From Mauremys mutica (lineage: Eukaryota; Chordata; Testudines; Geoemydidae), in contig NC_059075.1 of assembly GCF_020497125.1 (NCBI RefSeq), positions 46,722,003-46,786,002 of the forward strand: DNA of 64,000 bases. Direction: 5' to 3'. Below the pieces are notes generated by a model. It did not search any database. It worked only from the letters and a program-made list of their open reading frames with translations, and was not told the DNA's origin. Of the stretch, positions 29,766 to 41,935 are shown in pieces (within the stretch, counting starts at the first letter, position 1; the number at the start of each line of letters is the position of its first letter). The translations under genes and the position numbers were made by a program.

Positions 29766-30830
29766 ACACTGCATACAGGGATGGGTAGCATTTAACAGAG
29801 CAGGAATTCGGTCATGAATGACAATAGATTTAAAAATTTTATTAAGACGATGTTTAAAAAAAAAAGTGAATGGTACAGAGTTTAAGCATAGAAGTTTCTG
29901 GTTATCAGGGAATAATGCACAGATTATCAAGGGCTGCGAAATTCGGTTTAAGATCGGGTGGCATAAGGAATAAATAATCTGCAATATCCCCGATTGGGGG
30001 TAAAAGGTTGACGGGTCAAAGTACAGACACTGAGATATGAGGGTATGAAGTTCATATAATGGCTATGTTCAGGTGTGGAGTATAATGAGTGGATATGATG
30101 ATGAGGATGGGTTGACCCTCATTTGGTGAGATTTAATGTTCAGTGAGTTTATGGTTCCAGTTCATATGGTCCAACAGACACAGTCTCTCGGTCCTTTTCT
30201 CATAGTCAAAGAGCAATGTCACTCCGTCTCACGCCTTCTGGTACTGTCGGTGGCCGGTGACATGTTCAATGTAGATGTCCCTGGCGTCTGAGACCATGAG
30301 GCACCACATGAGCCATGCGTAGCGTCGACCAATCCCGCAGGTTCTCAGCACACGCTCGTTGCAGGGGTCTCAGGCACCCAAGGCGCCGACGATCAGGGCG
30401 TCCATCTACACCTCGTAGCCCTTCGCTGTCAGGGTGTCAGCCAGGGGGGCGTACTTTTCCAGTTTATGAGCTCGGGCTTCGCGAAAGGCCAAGGTCCTGT
30501 TCTCAAAGGAGACCGTGACGTCGATGAGGATGATCTTTTTCTGGGCCTCGTCGGTGATGACGATGTCAGGTTGCAGCTGGCTGTCGGTACCAGGGATGGC
30601 GCAGTTCAGGCATGGTGCGATGGCTTTCACCAGGCAGTTCTGGATGGTGTTGGGGCGCAGCTGCCAGGCTCTGGAGTGGGGTTTGCAGCTGCACAGGATG
30701 TGGGGCAGGGTCTTCACACACCTCTCCCATCACAAGTCCTAGAATTTGCATTTCTGCACAGGTTAGCAAGCCATAGGACATGGCAGTTGCATAGATATGG
30801 GGAGGCTTTGTACTAAATAGGGCTGTTTGA
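29766..30830 (-). mobile_element. 5'-truncated R2-like non-LTR retrotransposon
   Basis: Holds the endonuclease remnant at 30229-30717 and about 460 bp of 3' UTR-like sequence down to near 29766. It sits in a PRORP intron, not in 28S rDNA, so it is either an off-target R2 copy or a related family with other target preference. A clear target duplication was not found and the upper edge is approximate. Confidence 0.6.
30229..30717 (-). pseudogene. C-terminal endonuclease of an R2-like LINE, decayed
   Basis: On the minus strand TLPHILCSCKPHSRAW carries a Cys/His zinc-type motif. LQPDIVITDEAQKKIILIDV then gives the PD...D core and AHKLEKY the K..KY of the restriction-like (PD-(D/E)XK) endonuclease found at the C-terminus of R2, R4, NeSL and similar early-branching LINEs. 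The frame hits TAG at 30406-30408 and a TGA where the family has Trp, then continues recognisably (NERVLRTCGIGRRYAWL, ARDIYIEHVTGHRQYQKA) to a stop at 30229-30231. The upstream part with the RT is missing, so the copy is 5'-truncated. The clade within this group is uncertain. Confidence 0.8.
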
Positions 30831-32359
30831 AACTATGGGAATGGCACAGCATTATCTTTGTGGAATGCTTTGTAGTTTTACCAGATTCATGCACTAGATC
30901 ATGCAGCATCTGTAAGTAACACTATCTACCACCCTAGGTTGCCTAGGATGCTGTCAATGTGAAATCTAATCAGTTTTTTAAAAGTAGCTTCAGACTATAT
31001 GTGACCTGGAGTCCCCAGTGACATTGTTTTGGGTTTTACAATCACCTATTTTGGGTTTTGTGGGTGTTGGGGGTTTTTTAAAGTTTTTCTCTCTCCTGTT
31101 GTGCTTTGTGAAAAATCCACACAAATAACTGAGGAAAACTGACTGATTAGACAGGAAAACAGACACAGAAATGACTACACTCAAAAAGTTGTCGAATATA
31201 GAATGAAAACTATGAAAATAGAGAAAAATATTTTTCCTTTCATTGCTCTCAGTTACAGGTTACAGCTGAGATTATTGTAACAATAGCAAGTAAAACAATT
31301 TCAGACAAAAATGTGGCTTGGAAGTTGACAATGTCCCTTTCACCAACCAATGCAGTGTGCTAGCGTCAGCTTTCATTTCTGCTGATAGGGAAAAAGAGAA
31401 ACTCAGCTGAAATCAGTGGTTTTACATATATTTTAACCCAGTTTTTGAATTAGTGTTTAATGGCAAGCTTTTTGTAATGTAATCACTAGAAAATCTTCAG
31501 TAGATAGAGGCTTCTATGTGTATTCAGTTCCTGGTACGTCATGCACTATTCTGAAATATATTCCAAGTTAGTCCCTGATAAACCTGAGCAATATACTGAA
31601 AACATCAGCATCATCAGAGTATATTTTAAACCTTCGGAAGAGAAATTACCTGACAACAAACACGCAGGGAAATCCCTCGGATTATGGAACATGAAAGTAT
31701 GTACTGAAGGTGTGTCTCCGAAATGAACCCAATCAACTTGTGTGTCATCAGTCTCCTCTAATAACCTCCTGCATATCTCCAACACAAAAGGAAAGTAGAA
31801 CTAGCCACACAAGTATACTTTGTTTCTTAGGAAACTGCTATGTGACCTGTTACTAAGAACACACCTTTGCAACTATTCTGGGTAGTATCCCCTGCAGTCC
31901 ACCCAAGAAACAATTTTCATGCCATTAATGGTATTATTAATAGTTCTTCTTGGGAGAAGTTTGATGGACATTTTATTAGGTGCCAATCCTCCTCCCACTG
32001 AAGTCAAAGGGAATTTTGCCACTGACTTCAACTGCAGCAGGACATCCCTTTTTAAGTGCACGTTAATGCTGTACTTAAAAACAGAATCCCAGAGATAGCA
32101 GATAAAGATACATAGATATATTTTATTGATGACATCGAGCCATCCCTTTTCAAATTTTCCTTGAGACACTAATGCGCCTGCTGTCTGGACAATGCATTTG
32201 AGTTGAAGAATTCATCATCCTTACACCATGATCACTAATTAAACCATTCAAGTGGTGAAGGTCAATGTGAAGGTATTGGGTTCCATGTTGATTGAGATTA
32301 ACAGGGTAAACTAACTCCTGACATTAACAATTTTAACAACTGACCACTTTCCAATCTCC
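30831..32359. other. PRORP intron, nothing recognised
   Basis: AT-rich. No protein-like frame and no repeat ends identified. Confidence 0.4.
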
Positions 32360-33056
32360 CTTTTTTGGGAAAGGTCATAGAGCGGGTTGCAGCCAGAAAA
32401 CTATGAGAGTTTTGGGATTCCGCAAATTTGCATGAGCTCTATCACATATAGGCTTGGGCATGAGACAACAATTGTGCTGGTGGCACTACTTGATTATTTC
32501 CTCCTAGAAACTGACAATGAAAAAGTGTTCAGGTTGATTCTTTTACATCTATTAGCAGCCTTTTACACTATGGATCAGAAGTAGTTATTGATGTGTATGG
32601 AATAAGCTTCTTCCTAAGAGGTGTCACTGGAGGAATGGTTATTAGGGAGACATGGACTGCAATGTGCTCCATATGCTGATGAAACCCGGCTCTTTGTTTC
32701 TATCAAGTCTGATCCAGATGGTGCAGTGGAACAAATTACCTAGTGCCTACACAAACTTGGTTAGTTCCCGTGATTCATTTTGAATAAGACTGAGATGATG
32801 TTGGTGGGTTGGGGGAAGCAGCTGGAAGAGCTAGTGAAGTGCCACTGTATGATAACCATTTGTAACATTGGTGTATAATCTAAGTATTTTATTACAACCT
32901 GAGCTGCTCCGGGATGCCAAAGCACTTTTTTCCATTTGCACCTATTTAGAGAACTGAAACATTTACACTCCGATCTAGACTATGCCATAATTAATCTCAT
33001 TTCTGACCCTTGACAAACGATATAATGTTCTCTACACACTGCTGCCCTTTGAAGTA
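32360..33056 (+). pseudogene. L2 LINE RT fragment, 5' segment
   Basis: In shifting frames: GKVIERVAARK, then LLHYGSEVVIDVYGISFFLR (family form ...AFDTVDH...), PYADETRLFVSIKSDPDGAVEQ (RT box, family YADDTQL) and LDYAIINLISDP. These follow the L2 RT order. The sequence is heavily mutated. It is interrupted at about 33057 by a CR1 and resumes at about 34391. Confidence 0.75.
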
Positions 33057-34390
33057 ATGGAATCAAAGAAATGTAGGAATGGAAGGGACCTCGAGAGGTT
33101 ATCAAATCCAGCTTCCTGCACTGAGGCAGGACCAAGTAAACTAGACCATCCCTCACAGATGTTGGTCCAACCTGTTCTTGAAAACCACCAAGGACAGGGA
33201 TTCCAAATCCCCTTGGAAGCCTATTCTAGAGCTTAACTAGCCTCATAGTTAGAAAGCTTTTCCTAATATCTAACCTAAGTCTCTCTCTTGCTGCAGATTA
33301 AGCCCCATTACTTCTCGTCCTACCGTCAGTAGACATGCACCATCCTCTACATAACAGCACTTAGCATATTTGAGGACTGTTATCAGGCCCCTCCTCAATC
33401 TTTTTTTCCTCAAGACTAAATATACCCAATATTGTTTAGCTTTTCTTCATAGGTCAGGTTTTCTAAACCTTTTATCATTTTTGTTGTTCTCCTCTGGACT
33501 CTCTTGAATTTGTCCACATCTTTCCTAAACTGTGGGCCCAGAACTGGACACAGTAGAACAAGGCTTCACCAGTGCTGAGTAGAACTGGACAATTACCTCG
33601 CATGTCTTACAGACACTCAAGTTAATACACTCCAGAATGATAGTAGCCTTTGTTACAACAGCACCACATAGTGGCTCATATTCAATTTATGATCCACCAT
33701 AACCTCAAAGCCCTTTTCAGCAGTACAACCACTTTGCCAGTTATTCCCCATTTTGTAGTTTTATATTTGATTTTTCCTTCCTAACTGCAGTACTTTGCAC
33801 GTATCTTTACTGAATTTCATCTTGGTGAATTCAGACCAATTCTCCAATTTGTCAAGGTGCTTAAATCCTGCTCTCCAAAGTACTTACAACCCCTTTCAAC
33901 TTGGTATCATCTGCAAATTTTATAAGCATACTCTCCACTCCATTATCCAAATCATTAATGAAAATATTGAATAGAACTGGATCCAGGACTGACCATGTGG
34001 GATACCACTGGATACGCCCTCCCAGTTTGACAGTGAACCATTGATAAATACTCTTTGAGTATAGTCTTTCAACCAGTTGTGCACCCATGTCATAGTAAAT
34101 AGATCACGACCACATTTCCATAGTTTGCTTATGGGAATCTAGTGTGAAACTATCAAAAACCTTACTAAAAATCAAGATATATCATGTCTTCTGCTTCCCC
34201 CTATTCACTAGGCCAGTAACCCTGTCAAAGAAGGGAATTAGGTTGGTTTGGCATGATTTTTTCTTGACAAATCCACACTGGCTATTTCTTATAATTGTAT
34301 TATCCTCTAGGTGCTTACAAATTGATTGTTTAAGTTTGATTGTTCCAGTATCTTTCCATCATGTGAAAACTAAAGTTACTATGTAATATG
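33057..34390 (-). pseudogene. CR1 LINE, 3' half, antisense
   Basis: On the minus strand [20 protein letters not shown] and [12 protein letters not shown] (34088-33880) give the RT catalytic box. These are followed by the CR1 C-terminal region (readable as ...KMIKGLENLTYEEKLNN...) and the 3' UTR/tail ending near 33060 (plus strand aggaatggaagggacctcga). Frameshifts are present. It splits the L2 element and so is younger than it. Confidence 0.85.
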
Positions 34391-34650
34391 CAGGCCAACT
34401 TATTAAGTGGAGTTACCCATTGGAAACACATTACACAAAAGGTTCAGGGTCTGAACTAGGTGCCAGTAGGTTTAATGGTGGAATTAAGAAAATATTGTCA
34501 TTAACCTATAAAGTTCTAAATTGTTTGGTAACTGGATGATAATCAGGAGGATGTGATTTTTAAGGGTCCAACCTCTCACAACCTGCTAGAGCAAGAAGTG
34601 CTTTGTCAGAGCTATCACAAACAAGTTTCCTGAAAAGTTTTTCAAGCTCT
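34391..34650 (+). mobile_element. L2 LINE, 3' segment after CR1 insertion
   Basis: acttattaagtggagttacc and cattaacctataaagttcta (family form LTYKALNGL) continue the L2 coding order broken off at 33056. Too short to define the 3' end. Confidence 0.6.
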
Positions 34651-35109
34651 GGTTATTGACCAGTAATTGGAAAGAAGATAGTATGAACTCTGATTTTGAT
34701 CATAAAAAGAAAGAAAAAAGAGCACACTAAGCTATTGCAGAGCATAACACACTCATTTGGCTAAAAAAACCCTGCAGGGCCATACCGAGCTAACACTATA
34801 GTTTCAAATTCAGTCAATAATTTCCTACTTATGGCAACTAATACGAATAATAGGGTTTCATGTGTTAACTGTATAACAACTCAAATGACAGATAAGCATG
34901 CCCGGTTACTCAGAGTGTTAACATTTCTAATATGAACTACAAGGTGAACTGAACTGTACAGCACACACGCCAGCACCACTGAGGTCAATCATCTTTCATA
35001 TAAACTTTATTGCAGTAGGTTTCATAACTTAAATAAATAGGATTACAGAGAAATAATAGAAAAGGAATACATCAAAATATATAGATAAGACCAAAAACAG
35101 CAGTAACAA
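34651..35109. other. PRORP intron, nothing recognised
   Basis: AT-rich spacer. Confidence 0.4.
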
Positions 35110-35335
35110 TATTTGGCCCTGATATAGCTCTTTTCCACCATAGATCTCGGAGTGCTTTATAAAAATGAATAGGTGTCATTATGCCCATCAGACAGATGGG
35201 AAAAACTGAGGCACAGAAAGATAAGTGGACTTCTCCAAGATCACAAAAAGTTAATAGCAGAACCAGAAACAAAACCGAGTTTTTCTGCCTCCCAGGCCTG
35301 TGCTCTATTCTCTGGACTTGTCTGAGATCATAATA
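35110..35335 (-). mobile_element. MIR/CORE-type SINE, antisense
   Basis: aaactgaggcacagaaagat, tccaagatcacaaaaagtta and ctcccaggcctgtgctctat are the antisense of a MIR-type core followed by its tRNA-like head. Confidence 0.7.
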
Positions 35336-38300
35336 AGACAGTAAGTCACTGAGGTAGTGTGATACAGGATTGCAGTTCAATATGTCTTGACAATTAAAAA
35401 AGGAGGGAGTATATGCACCAGTAATACCAGGATTGGGAGAAGGTCAGAGAAGAGCAGTAGTGGATGAGCAAAGGATACAAACAGCAAACCAGAGTGTATT
35501 TAACAAGCAAGGGCTATTTTCACTATACCAACACTTGTACTCAATACTTAAAGCCAGTAGACTATTTTTTTAAACTGAGAATATAGTCTCTAATTCTTTC
35601 TCCACAATGATGTATGCACTGTCTCTAAAGACTCAGTTCAATATGGTATAGATGCTTTGTAAGTAGTCCTAAAGTGGCATGTTACTTTGGGGGACTAGGG
35701 GAAGATACAGAAGATGATTATAACTGCAGGGAAGATGACAAATGCATTCACAGTGAATTCTAGATTGAAGTCAGTATGAAGTAAGAAGTGCCCAACCTTA
35801 AGCAGGGATAAGCCATGCCAACAACTGCAGAGGACTCTAGTGCAAAACAAACAGACTAAAAATAAACCCAACAGTCTTTCCATTTCCTCCCTTGCCTATC
35901 AATCCTCTCACCCATCACTAGCAACTAGGGACACACAAAGAGTCTCTGGTTCCTTAGAGGGCAACAGTTTCAGGGAGAACTAGGCAAAGAACCACATATA
36001 GGTGGCCCAAACCTCCCCCAAACAGAGGAAAATTCTGGAAATTCTGCATGGTCTGATTTCCCCTCCTCTCCACAAAGGAGGAAGCAGATGGGACAGCTAT
36101 GCAGCCTAAACTTCCAAATGAGAGCTAGTAGTGGACCAACCCACCCAAGAATGGCCACAAAAAGTTGTACGAGTGCACACACAGACATGTATGACATGAA
36201 TGTTGTGTTCGAGGGATATTGAGAATTAGGATTTAGACACATCAAGATTTTAAGTGTCAGGATATGTCTGGATTTTGACCAGGGCCTACTCAGACTACAG
36301 TAATGAAAAGATGATCAACCTGCAATTCTCTGTGGTATTCCCTCTATTAGCCAATTGTAAGAACAACTGGCAGGCCTTCACCACTATAGAAAATTCGATG
36401 GAACAGATTTTCAACTAGCAGACAACAGATTAAGATAATACTAACACAACAATGGTTGCCAATGCAGATTATAGTACTGGTATCAGGGTTAGTTCAAGCA
36501 AATCTGAGGCCTAGCACACTATTCAATTAGGTCCCCCACTGCCAGAGGGTAGTTCAATGTGTGACCTGCTTTCCCTCTCCTACATACTCCAAATGGTTCT
36601 GCCAGCCAGTGGGTAATGGAAATAGGCAATAGGGAATATGGCCCTAACTGCCGTGCATTCATGGAGAACAAGTGAAAGAAGGTTTCCAACTAAACCAAAC
36701 TAGAGGCTGAACTGTGATAATAGAATCAGAGAGTTAGAAAAGGGTCATCTAGTCTAACCCCCAACAATTTTTGATTCCCCATTTCCCAGGCCTGCATAGG
36801 GATATCCTTCCTCCCAAGGAATAGCACTGGGCCCCATCAGTAGTTCCACTAACTCCAGTGGGAACACTCAGGGTGTAAGGTACTATTGATATAACCTGGT
36901 TAAGGGGACAAGGGAGACCCTGATTCCTCACAGGCCTCAAACTGGGACTCAAAGGATATGAGCTGTACACTAGAGCTGCAAGGTATAATTTCCTGCTCCA
37001 ACAGACATATCTGTGCTAGTTCTGATTGGGCTATTATGCTCAAAATACAAGCGTAGCCACTGCAGCATGAGTGGCAGGATGGGCTAGCTCCATGAGTACA
37101 TACCTTTGATCTCAGATGGGATCATACTCAGGAGGGCCAGCCCATCACTCTGCTGCAGCTATACTTCTGGTTTTATCATGCTAGCTGGATCAGGGCTAGC
37201 TGGGTACGTTTACTCAAGCTGAAAATTGCATTTCCCAGCTCCAATGTAAACATAACCAAACAAACATCATAAATTAGCTTAACTAGTTAAGGAATCAGAG
37301 AAATATAAACCCATTACTTTACCAGGATTTCTCTGCGGAACTCTAAAAAATAGATAGTATTACTCGTGTTACCATGAAACAAGTTCTTGCCAATTCTTGT
37401 TTAAATTTTAATACTATGGAGCAGTAGTAGCCAATTGACAATATTAATGATGCTGCTACATTTTTTTTAAAGCTGATTCTGCAGCCCCTGTAAAATTCAC
37501 AAAAGAAGTCAGATCAGCTTGAAAACTGGGAGGATAAATCTGGAGCCAGGATAAATTTTGTGGGAAAAATATGAAGATACTTGAACAATGGGGTTCAGAG
37601 ACTTAGGGTACCCTAAAATTAGGTGTTTTAAAAGTTACAAACATCTACTGCTTTTTCTGTACATAACTAGGGAAGAAACAGTGAGTAAGGTAATCATGAA
37701 ACTTATATAGCTAGAGTCTTCTTGTTGATATCTAGTGCATGGTATCATCAGAGGTCTAAAATCTAAATATGAGAGGTTATCAGACCTTCTTTTTGGCACT
37801 ATGAAGTGGAATGACAGAAAGCTAGTAATCTATATGCTGCTGGCACAGAGCACAAGCTTCCTAGCTGAGCTGTTAACTGTACTTCCAGCTTCACCTTGAC
37901 CCATACAACAAGAGGCTAGGTGAATTCAGGAGGAAGAGAGGGAGAGAACTGAGAGCTGAACTGTGACAGGTGTGTAGATAACAGCTCAGCTCCTCTTGCA
38001 GCTGTCCTAAACCCTGTATGCTGGCAAGAGCTAATTCTGCTCCCTCCATCCTCTTGGGGGCAGAAAAACAGGGGTGGGGGACTCGTCCCTGAGACCAATA
38101 CAAGAGATAAAGAATCAGCCCAGCTCTTTATATGGCTTCTCTATCCAATAAACCATCAGTTGAACACCAGCAGTGGAAGTGCCAATCCGACAAGTATATT
38201 GTGGGGAATCAGGATCCCTCCCCTGACTTTTCTGATGTTGTGTGTGTACAGGGGGGAAGCAAGGTTTTGGGGTGGTGCCAGGAGAGACAGCAGGAATGAA

Positions 38301-39547
38301 GTAGAAAGTAGAGACAGGGATAGCCCTCCAGTGATGGGCCCCATAATGCCTCACTCTCCTGGGTTTGGTGGGGCTTCTTCACCTGCAGGAGTGCTAGAGA
38401 GCTGGAGCTGCTGTACTCCCTAAAGGTCATCAGAGCTATCTGCTACAGAGGTTGGAGCTGAACTCTGGCACCACCAGCAGCAAAGCCCAGCATTCTCATA
38501 ATGGTTTGATCTTGTTACTATTAAAAAAAACAAAATTTCTCAGATGTGGCACTGGCTCCATCTAGTGGTCTTTTATCTTTCAACACCATTAAGTACCCAG
38601 GCTGCTCGTTTGTTAAAGTCAACACATGATGAGGAGCAAGGACTGCCAAAGCAAAGCAAAAAAACAAAACATAAGAAGAGCATTTGACCATGATTTCAAA
38701 TAGTACCATTTCTATCTCATGTGTATGCAGTGATCCCAGTTCAAAGCTAGATGTTCCCACTGCAGATATCATATTACCATAGCCCAGGTACATTTAGGAC
38801 TGTGGGGTTAGTGTTAATTTTTTGTGAATTTTGACAGGTAATACTGATGTTTATTTTCAAAGATTTTTCCTAGTTTTGACTTAAACTATTGCGCTGTTGA
38901 AAAACCCAGCATTCAAGATTTAATAAGTATAAGCTTCAGAAATGAAACAATATTTAATGAGACAGCAGAGACTTCCAGGTTTGTTTGTTTTTAAACTTTC
39001 CTCCAGTGAAAATTTCAGTTATGAATCATGGAATATTTTCCATTACTTTTTGGATGGGGAAGAAATTGACATTTATTAACATTTACTACTTAAAATGTAA
39101 TCCTTCTAGTCCAGGTATCCTCTCCTTGAATGACCAACTAGAAAGATGTGAAAAATTATGAGGGTGAAGGGAGGAATGGAGAGTTCAGCACTTGGATTCA
39201 TTTTATTAAATAGTGGAGAAAATGTAGGCAGATTATTAAAATATTTTTGAGTTTCTTACTGATTAAGACAAAAATTAAAGAGATACTGAAGGAATTGAAG
39301 GACAAAACCATGATAAAGTGAGGTTAAGAATAAATTGATATGATTATAAGTAGAATGTCAAAATGAATTCTTGAATACATTTTACTATAAATCAGCGAAA
39401 ATCTATAGTGTTAGCATGACACAACTTTTTAAAAAATCCTTAATATAAAATTAAGTGTTGAAAAAATTATTAGGGGGTCTTAGACCTATTAAGCATTAGT
39501 CACTTATGACTCTCCAGTCAATAAACCTGAAGGCCCTTGAAACCTAC
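35336..39547. other. PRORP intron, mostly unassigned
   Basis: Only small remnants were recognised: a CR1 antisense tail at about 36720-36765 (agaatcagagagttagaaaa ... tctagtctaaccccc) and, at 37910-38470, a GC-richer stretch with aataaa (38146) that could be an LTR fragment. The remainder is AT-rich with no open frame of note. Confidence 0.35.
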
Positions 39548-39680
39548 CTGAGGAGTCGTCTTCCTGAATGCATCAGTTCCCTGGATCACATCTTTTATTA
39601 TTTTTTCCCTGAGTGCATTGTACTCTTCTTGGCTCAGATGAATAGCTTCCAGGTTTTGGTTACAAACTGGACATTTTCCG
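39548..39680 (-). CDS. PRORP: PRORP third visible coding exon (zinc module)
   Basis: The exon encodes residues 351-394, starting GKCPVCNQNLEAIHLS and ending DAFRKTTPQ. The C-x2-C pair (C353, C356) is half of the central zinc-binding module that in PRORP proteins ties the PPR and nuclease domains together; the partner His and Cys lie near the C-terminus, outside this window. The acceptor is TACTGTTACAG and the donor is GTAGGT. The exon is 133 bp, entering on the last base of a serine codon and leaving in phase 0, which fits both neighbours. Confidence 0.95.
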
Positions 39681-39829
39681 CTGTAACAGTAATAAAACCA
39701 CAAAGTATGCATGTGAATAAGAGTAGTAAAAGAGCCATAGGTTAAAATTCACTTCCATTTACTAAATGATTATGCATGCCTCTTTCTGTGCAAATAAAAA
39801 ATAAGTCATCAGAAAATGACTTGTGCCCA

Positions 39830-40095
39830 GTTTGGGCCAGATCCAAAACCTATGGAAATCAATGGAAATGCTCCAACTGACTTCAATGGGTTCTGGATCA
39901 GATCCTTGGGGCCATTTAGGGGTCAACTTCTGTGTTCAATTACAAGCACTATCACAAACTTCCGGCGTGACCTTGGAAAATACATTTAGTCTCTCTCTAT
40001 CTCTGTTACCCCGTCTGTAAAATAGTACTTCTCTGCCTCATAGGTGTGTTGCAAAGATAAAATACATTAAAAACTCAGATGATCAGATACTACAG
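39830..40095 (+). mobile_element. MIR/CORE-type SINE with a small repeat beside it
   Basis: 39940-40095 (ggcgtgaccttggaaaatac, gttaccccgtctgtaaaata, tctctgcctcataggtgtgt) is MIR-type in sense direction. 39830-39915 carries a short palindrome-like unit (gggccagatccaaaacctat ... ttctggatcagatccttggg), typical of a tiny MITE. Confidence 0.6.
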
Positions 40096-40199
40096 AGGGG
40101 ACCACAGAAATAGCCTCAAATTGACTAAAGCATTGACAGAGCTATCAGAACCTTTCCATGTTGACTCCCCTCTGACATAGTCTTTCCCCACTGCTGGAA

Positions 40200-41000
40200 C
40201 TTTTAACTGTGCACAGGGGCAGTGAGTTATATGGGCCCGTGGTACCCGTGCTCCAGCAAATTCAGGACCCAGGGGACTGGCTCCATCAATATTTGGGCCA
40301 GGTCTCTCCCCCAGCCCCACCTGCTGCCGCGCATGCCTCCCCCGGCCCCGCCTGCCACCCCTATGTGCCTCTCCCAGAGTGTCCCACAGCCCCTCCTGCC
40401 AACCCAGTGAGCCTCCCCCCGTGGCTGCCCTGCCGCTCTGCGCTGCGCTCCCTCGCCGGCCACTGCCGGCTACAAAAGGGAGCAGCTCCGGCAGCAGGCT
40501 GAGGCACAGCCGCTGAATGCGGAACGAGGCGGGGAGGAAGCACATATGTGATGGGAGCCCTCTCCCCCCAGCACCCACCACAGGGGAGGCGAGGGGGCTT
40601 CCTGGACCTGAGGGGGCCCAGCCCCTAGGAGCACGTGCCAGGTGAGTGTGCCACTGGGGAGAAGAGGGGGGCCCCTCCCCCGAAGCTCTCTGCTGCCAGT
40701 GAAGAGAGGGCTGGGGGGACTGTAGAATCCTCCTCTCTGGCCCCAGCCCCGGGGCAGCCTCCCCGCATCCCGGAGTCTTCATCCCCACTCACACCCCAGA
40801 GCCCGCACCCCCAGCCAAAGCCCTCACACCCCCACACCTCAATGCTCTGCCCTAACCCTGAGCCCCTCCCACACACCCGAGCCAGAGCCCTCATCCCTCC
40901 ACACCCCAACCCTCTGCCCTAGCTCTGAGCCCCCTTCCACACCCTAAACCTCTTATACCCAGCCCCACCCCAAAGCCCTTACCCCCCCCCACACATTGTG
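40200..41000. repeat. C-rich interspersed repeat with minisatellite-like units
   Basis: Starts cacaggggcagtgagttata. From 40560 the sequence is built of imperfect units such as ccctgagcccctcccacaca and ccaaccctctgccctagctc. Base composition and units resemble the C-rich core at 20640-21000. Long proline- or glycine-rich frames here are not genes. Confidence 0.5.
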
Positions 41001-41482
41001 CAATATCGGGAAACTGTTAAACGCTTACTGTTTCCAGTCCATTTTTACATTATTTTAAAAAATATATATCGACTTACAAGGCAGGTGTGGGGCTGGGGGG
41101 CAGGACTTGGATCCATTCTGGGAACCACCAAAAATTATACAAACCTGCTGCCCCGGACTGTGCAGGGGGGAGGCTCTGGCAGGGGGGGAAGTAGCAGGAA
41201 AAGATTCTGGCAACTCCCCACAGCAGGAGCCTTTCACTGAGGTGAGGAAAGGCTCTGGCAGGAGGGAGGCAGCAGAGAGGAGGCAGTGAGACACTGTGTA
41301 GATGTGGAAGGCACTGCTTGAGGTGTGAAGATCCTATTTTGCCAGCTACCCCTTATTAAACTAAATCCATATATTCAGACAGTAAACATCCCAATAACCA
41401 GATCAAGATACACTATTCATAAATTATTACTGAGCAGCTCCAAATCCATCCGAGATATATCATGTAAAGCATGTTCCAGACA
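41001..41482. other. PRORP intron, nothing definite
   Basis: Contains a purine-rich stretch at 41160-41290 and otherwise ordinary sequence. No gene seen. Confidence 0.35.
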
Positions 41483-41935
41483 CAGAATCATAGGGTTAGA
41501 AGGGATTGCAAGGGTCATTACCCATCAAGATGCAAGATTTGTTGTGTCTAAATTATCCAAGACAGATGACTATCCAGCCTCCTTTTGAAAACCTCCAGTG
41601 AAGGAGCTTCCACAATCTCCTTACGCAGTCTGTTCCATTGTCCTACTGTTCTTGTAGTCAGGAAGTTCAAGAGATTTAATCTAAATCTGCTATGCTGTCG
41701 TTTGACCCCATTGCCTCTTGTCCTGCCTGCCGTGGCAAGAGAACAACTTTTCTCTATCTTTTTTATGGCAGCCTTTCAAATATCTTCCCTGCCCCAGTTT
41801 CCTCTTTTTCAAACTAAACATACCCAGTTCCTTCAGCCTTTGCTAATATGGCTTGCATTCCATCCCTTTAATGATCTTTGTCGTTCATCTCTGTATCCTT
41901 TCCAGTTTCTCCACATCCTTTCTATACATACCATA
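41483..41935 (-). mobile_element. CR1 LINE 3' end, antisense
   Basis: agaatcatagggttagaagg at 41484 is the inverted CR1 tail. It is followed in order by catcaagatgcaagatttgt, ggaagttcaagagatttaat, ttgcctcttgtcctgcctgc and ctctgtatcctttccagttt, the reverse complement of CR1 C-terminal coding and UTR sequence. Confidence 0.78.

Noticed and set aside
40090..40788. 232-codon frame on the minus strand
   Set aside because: Lies in GC-rich repeat sequence with no domain and no splice or promoter context.
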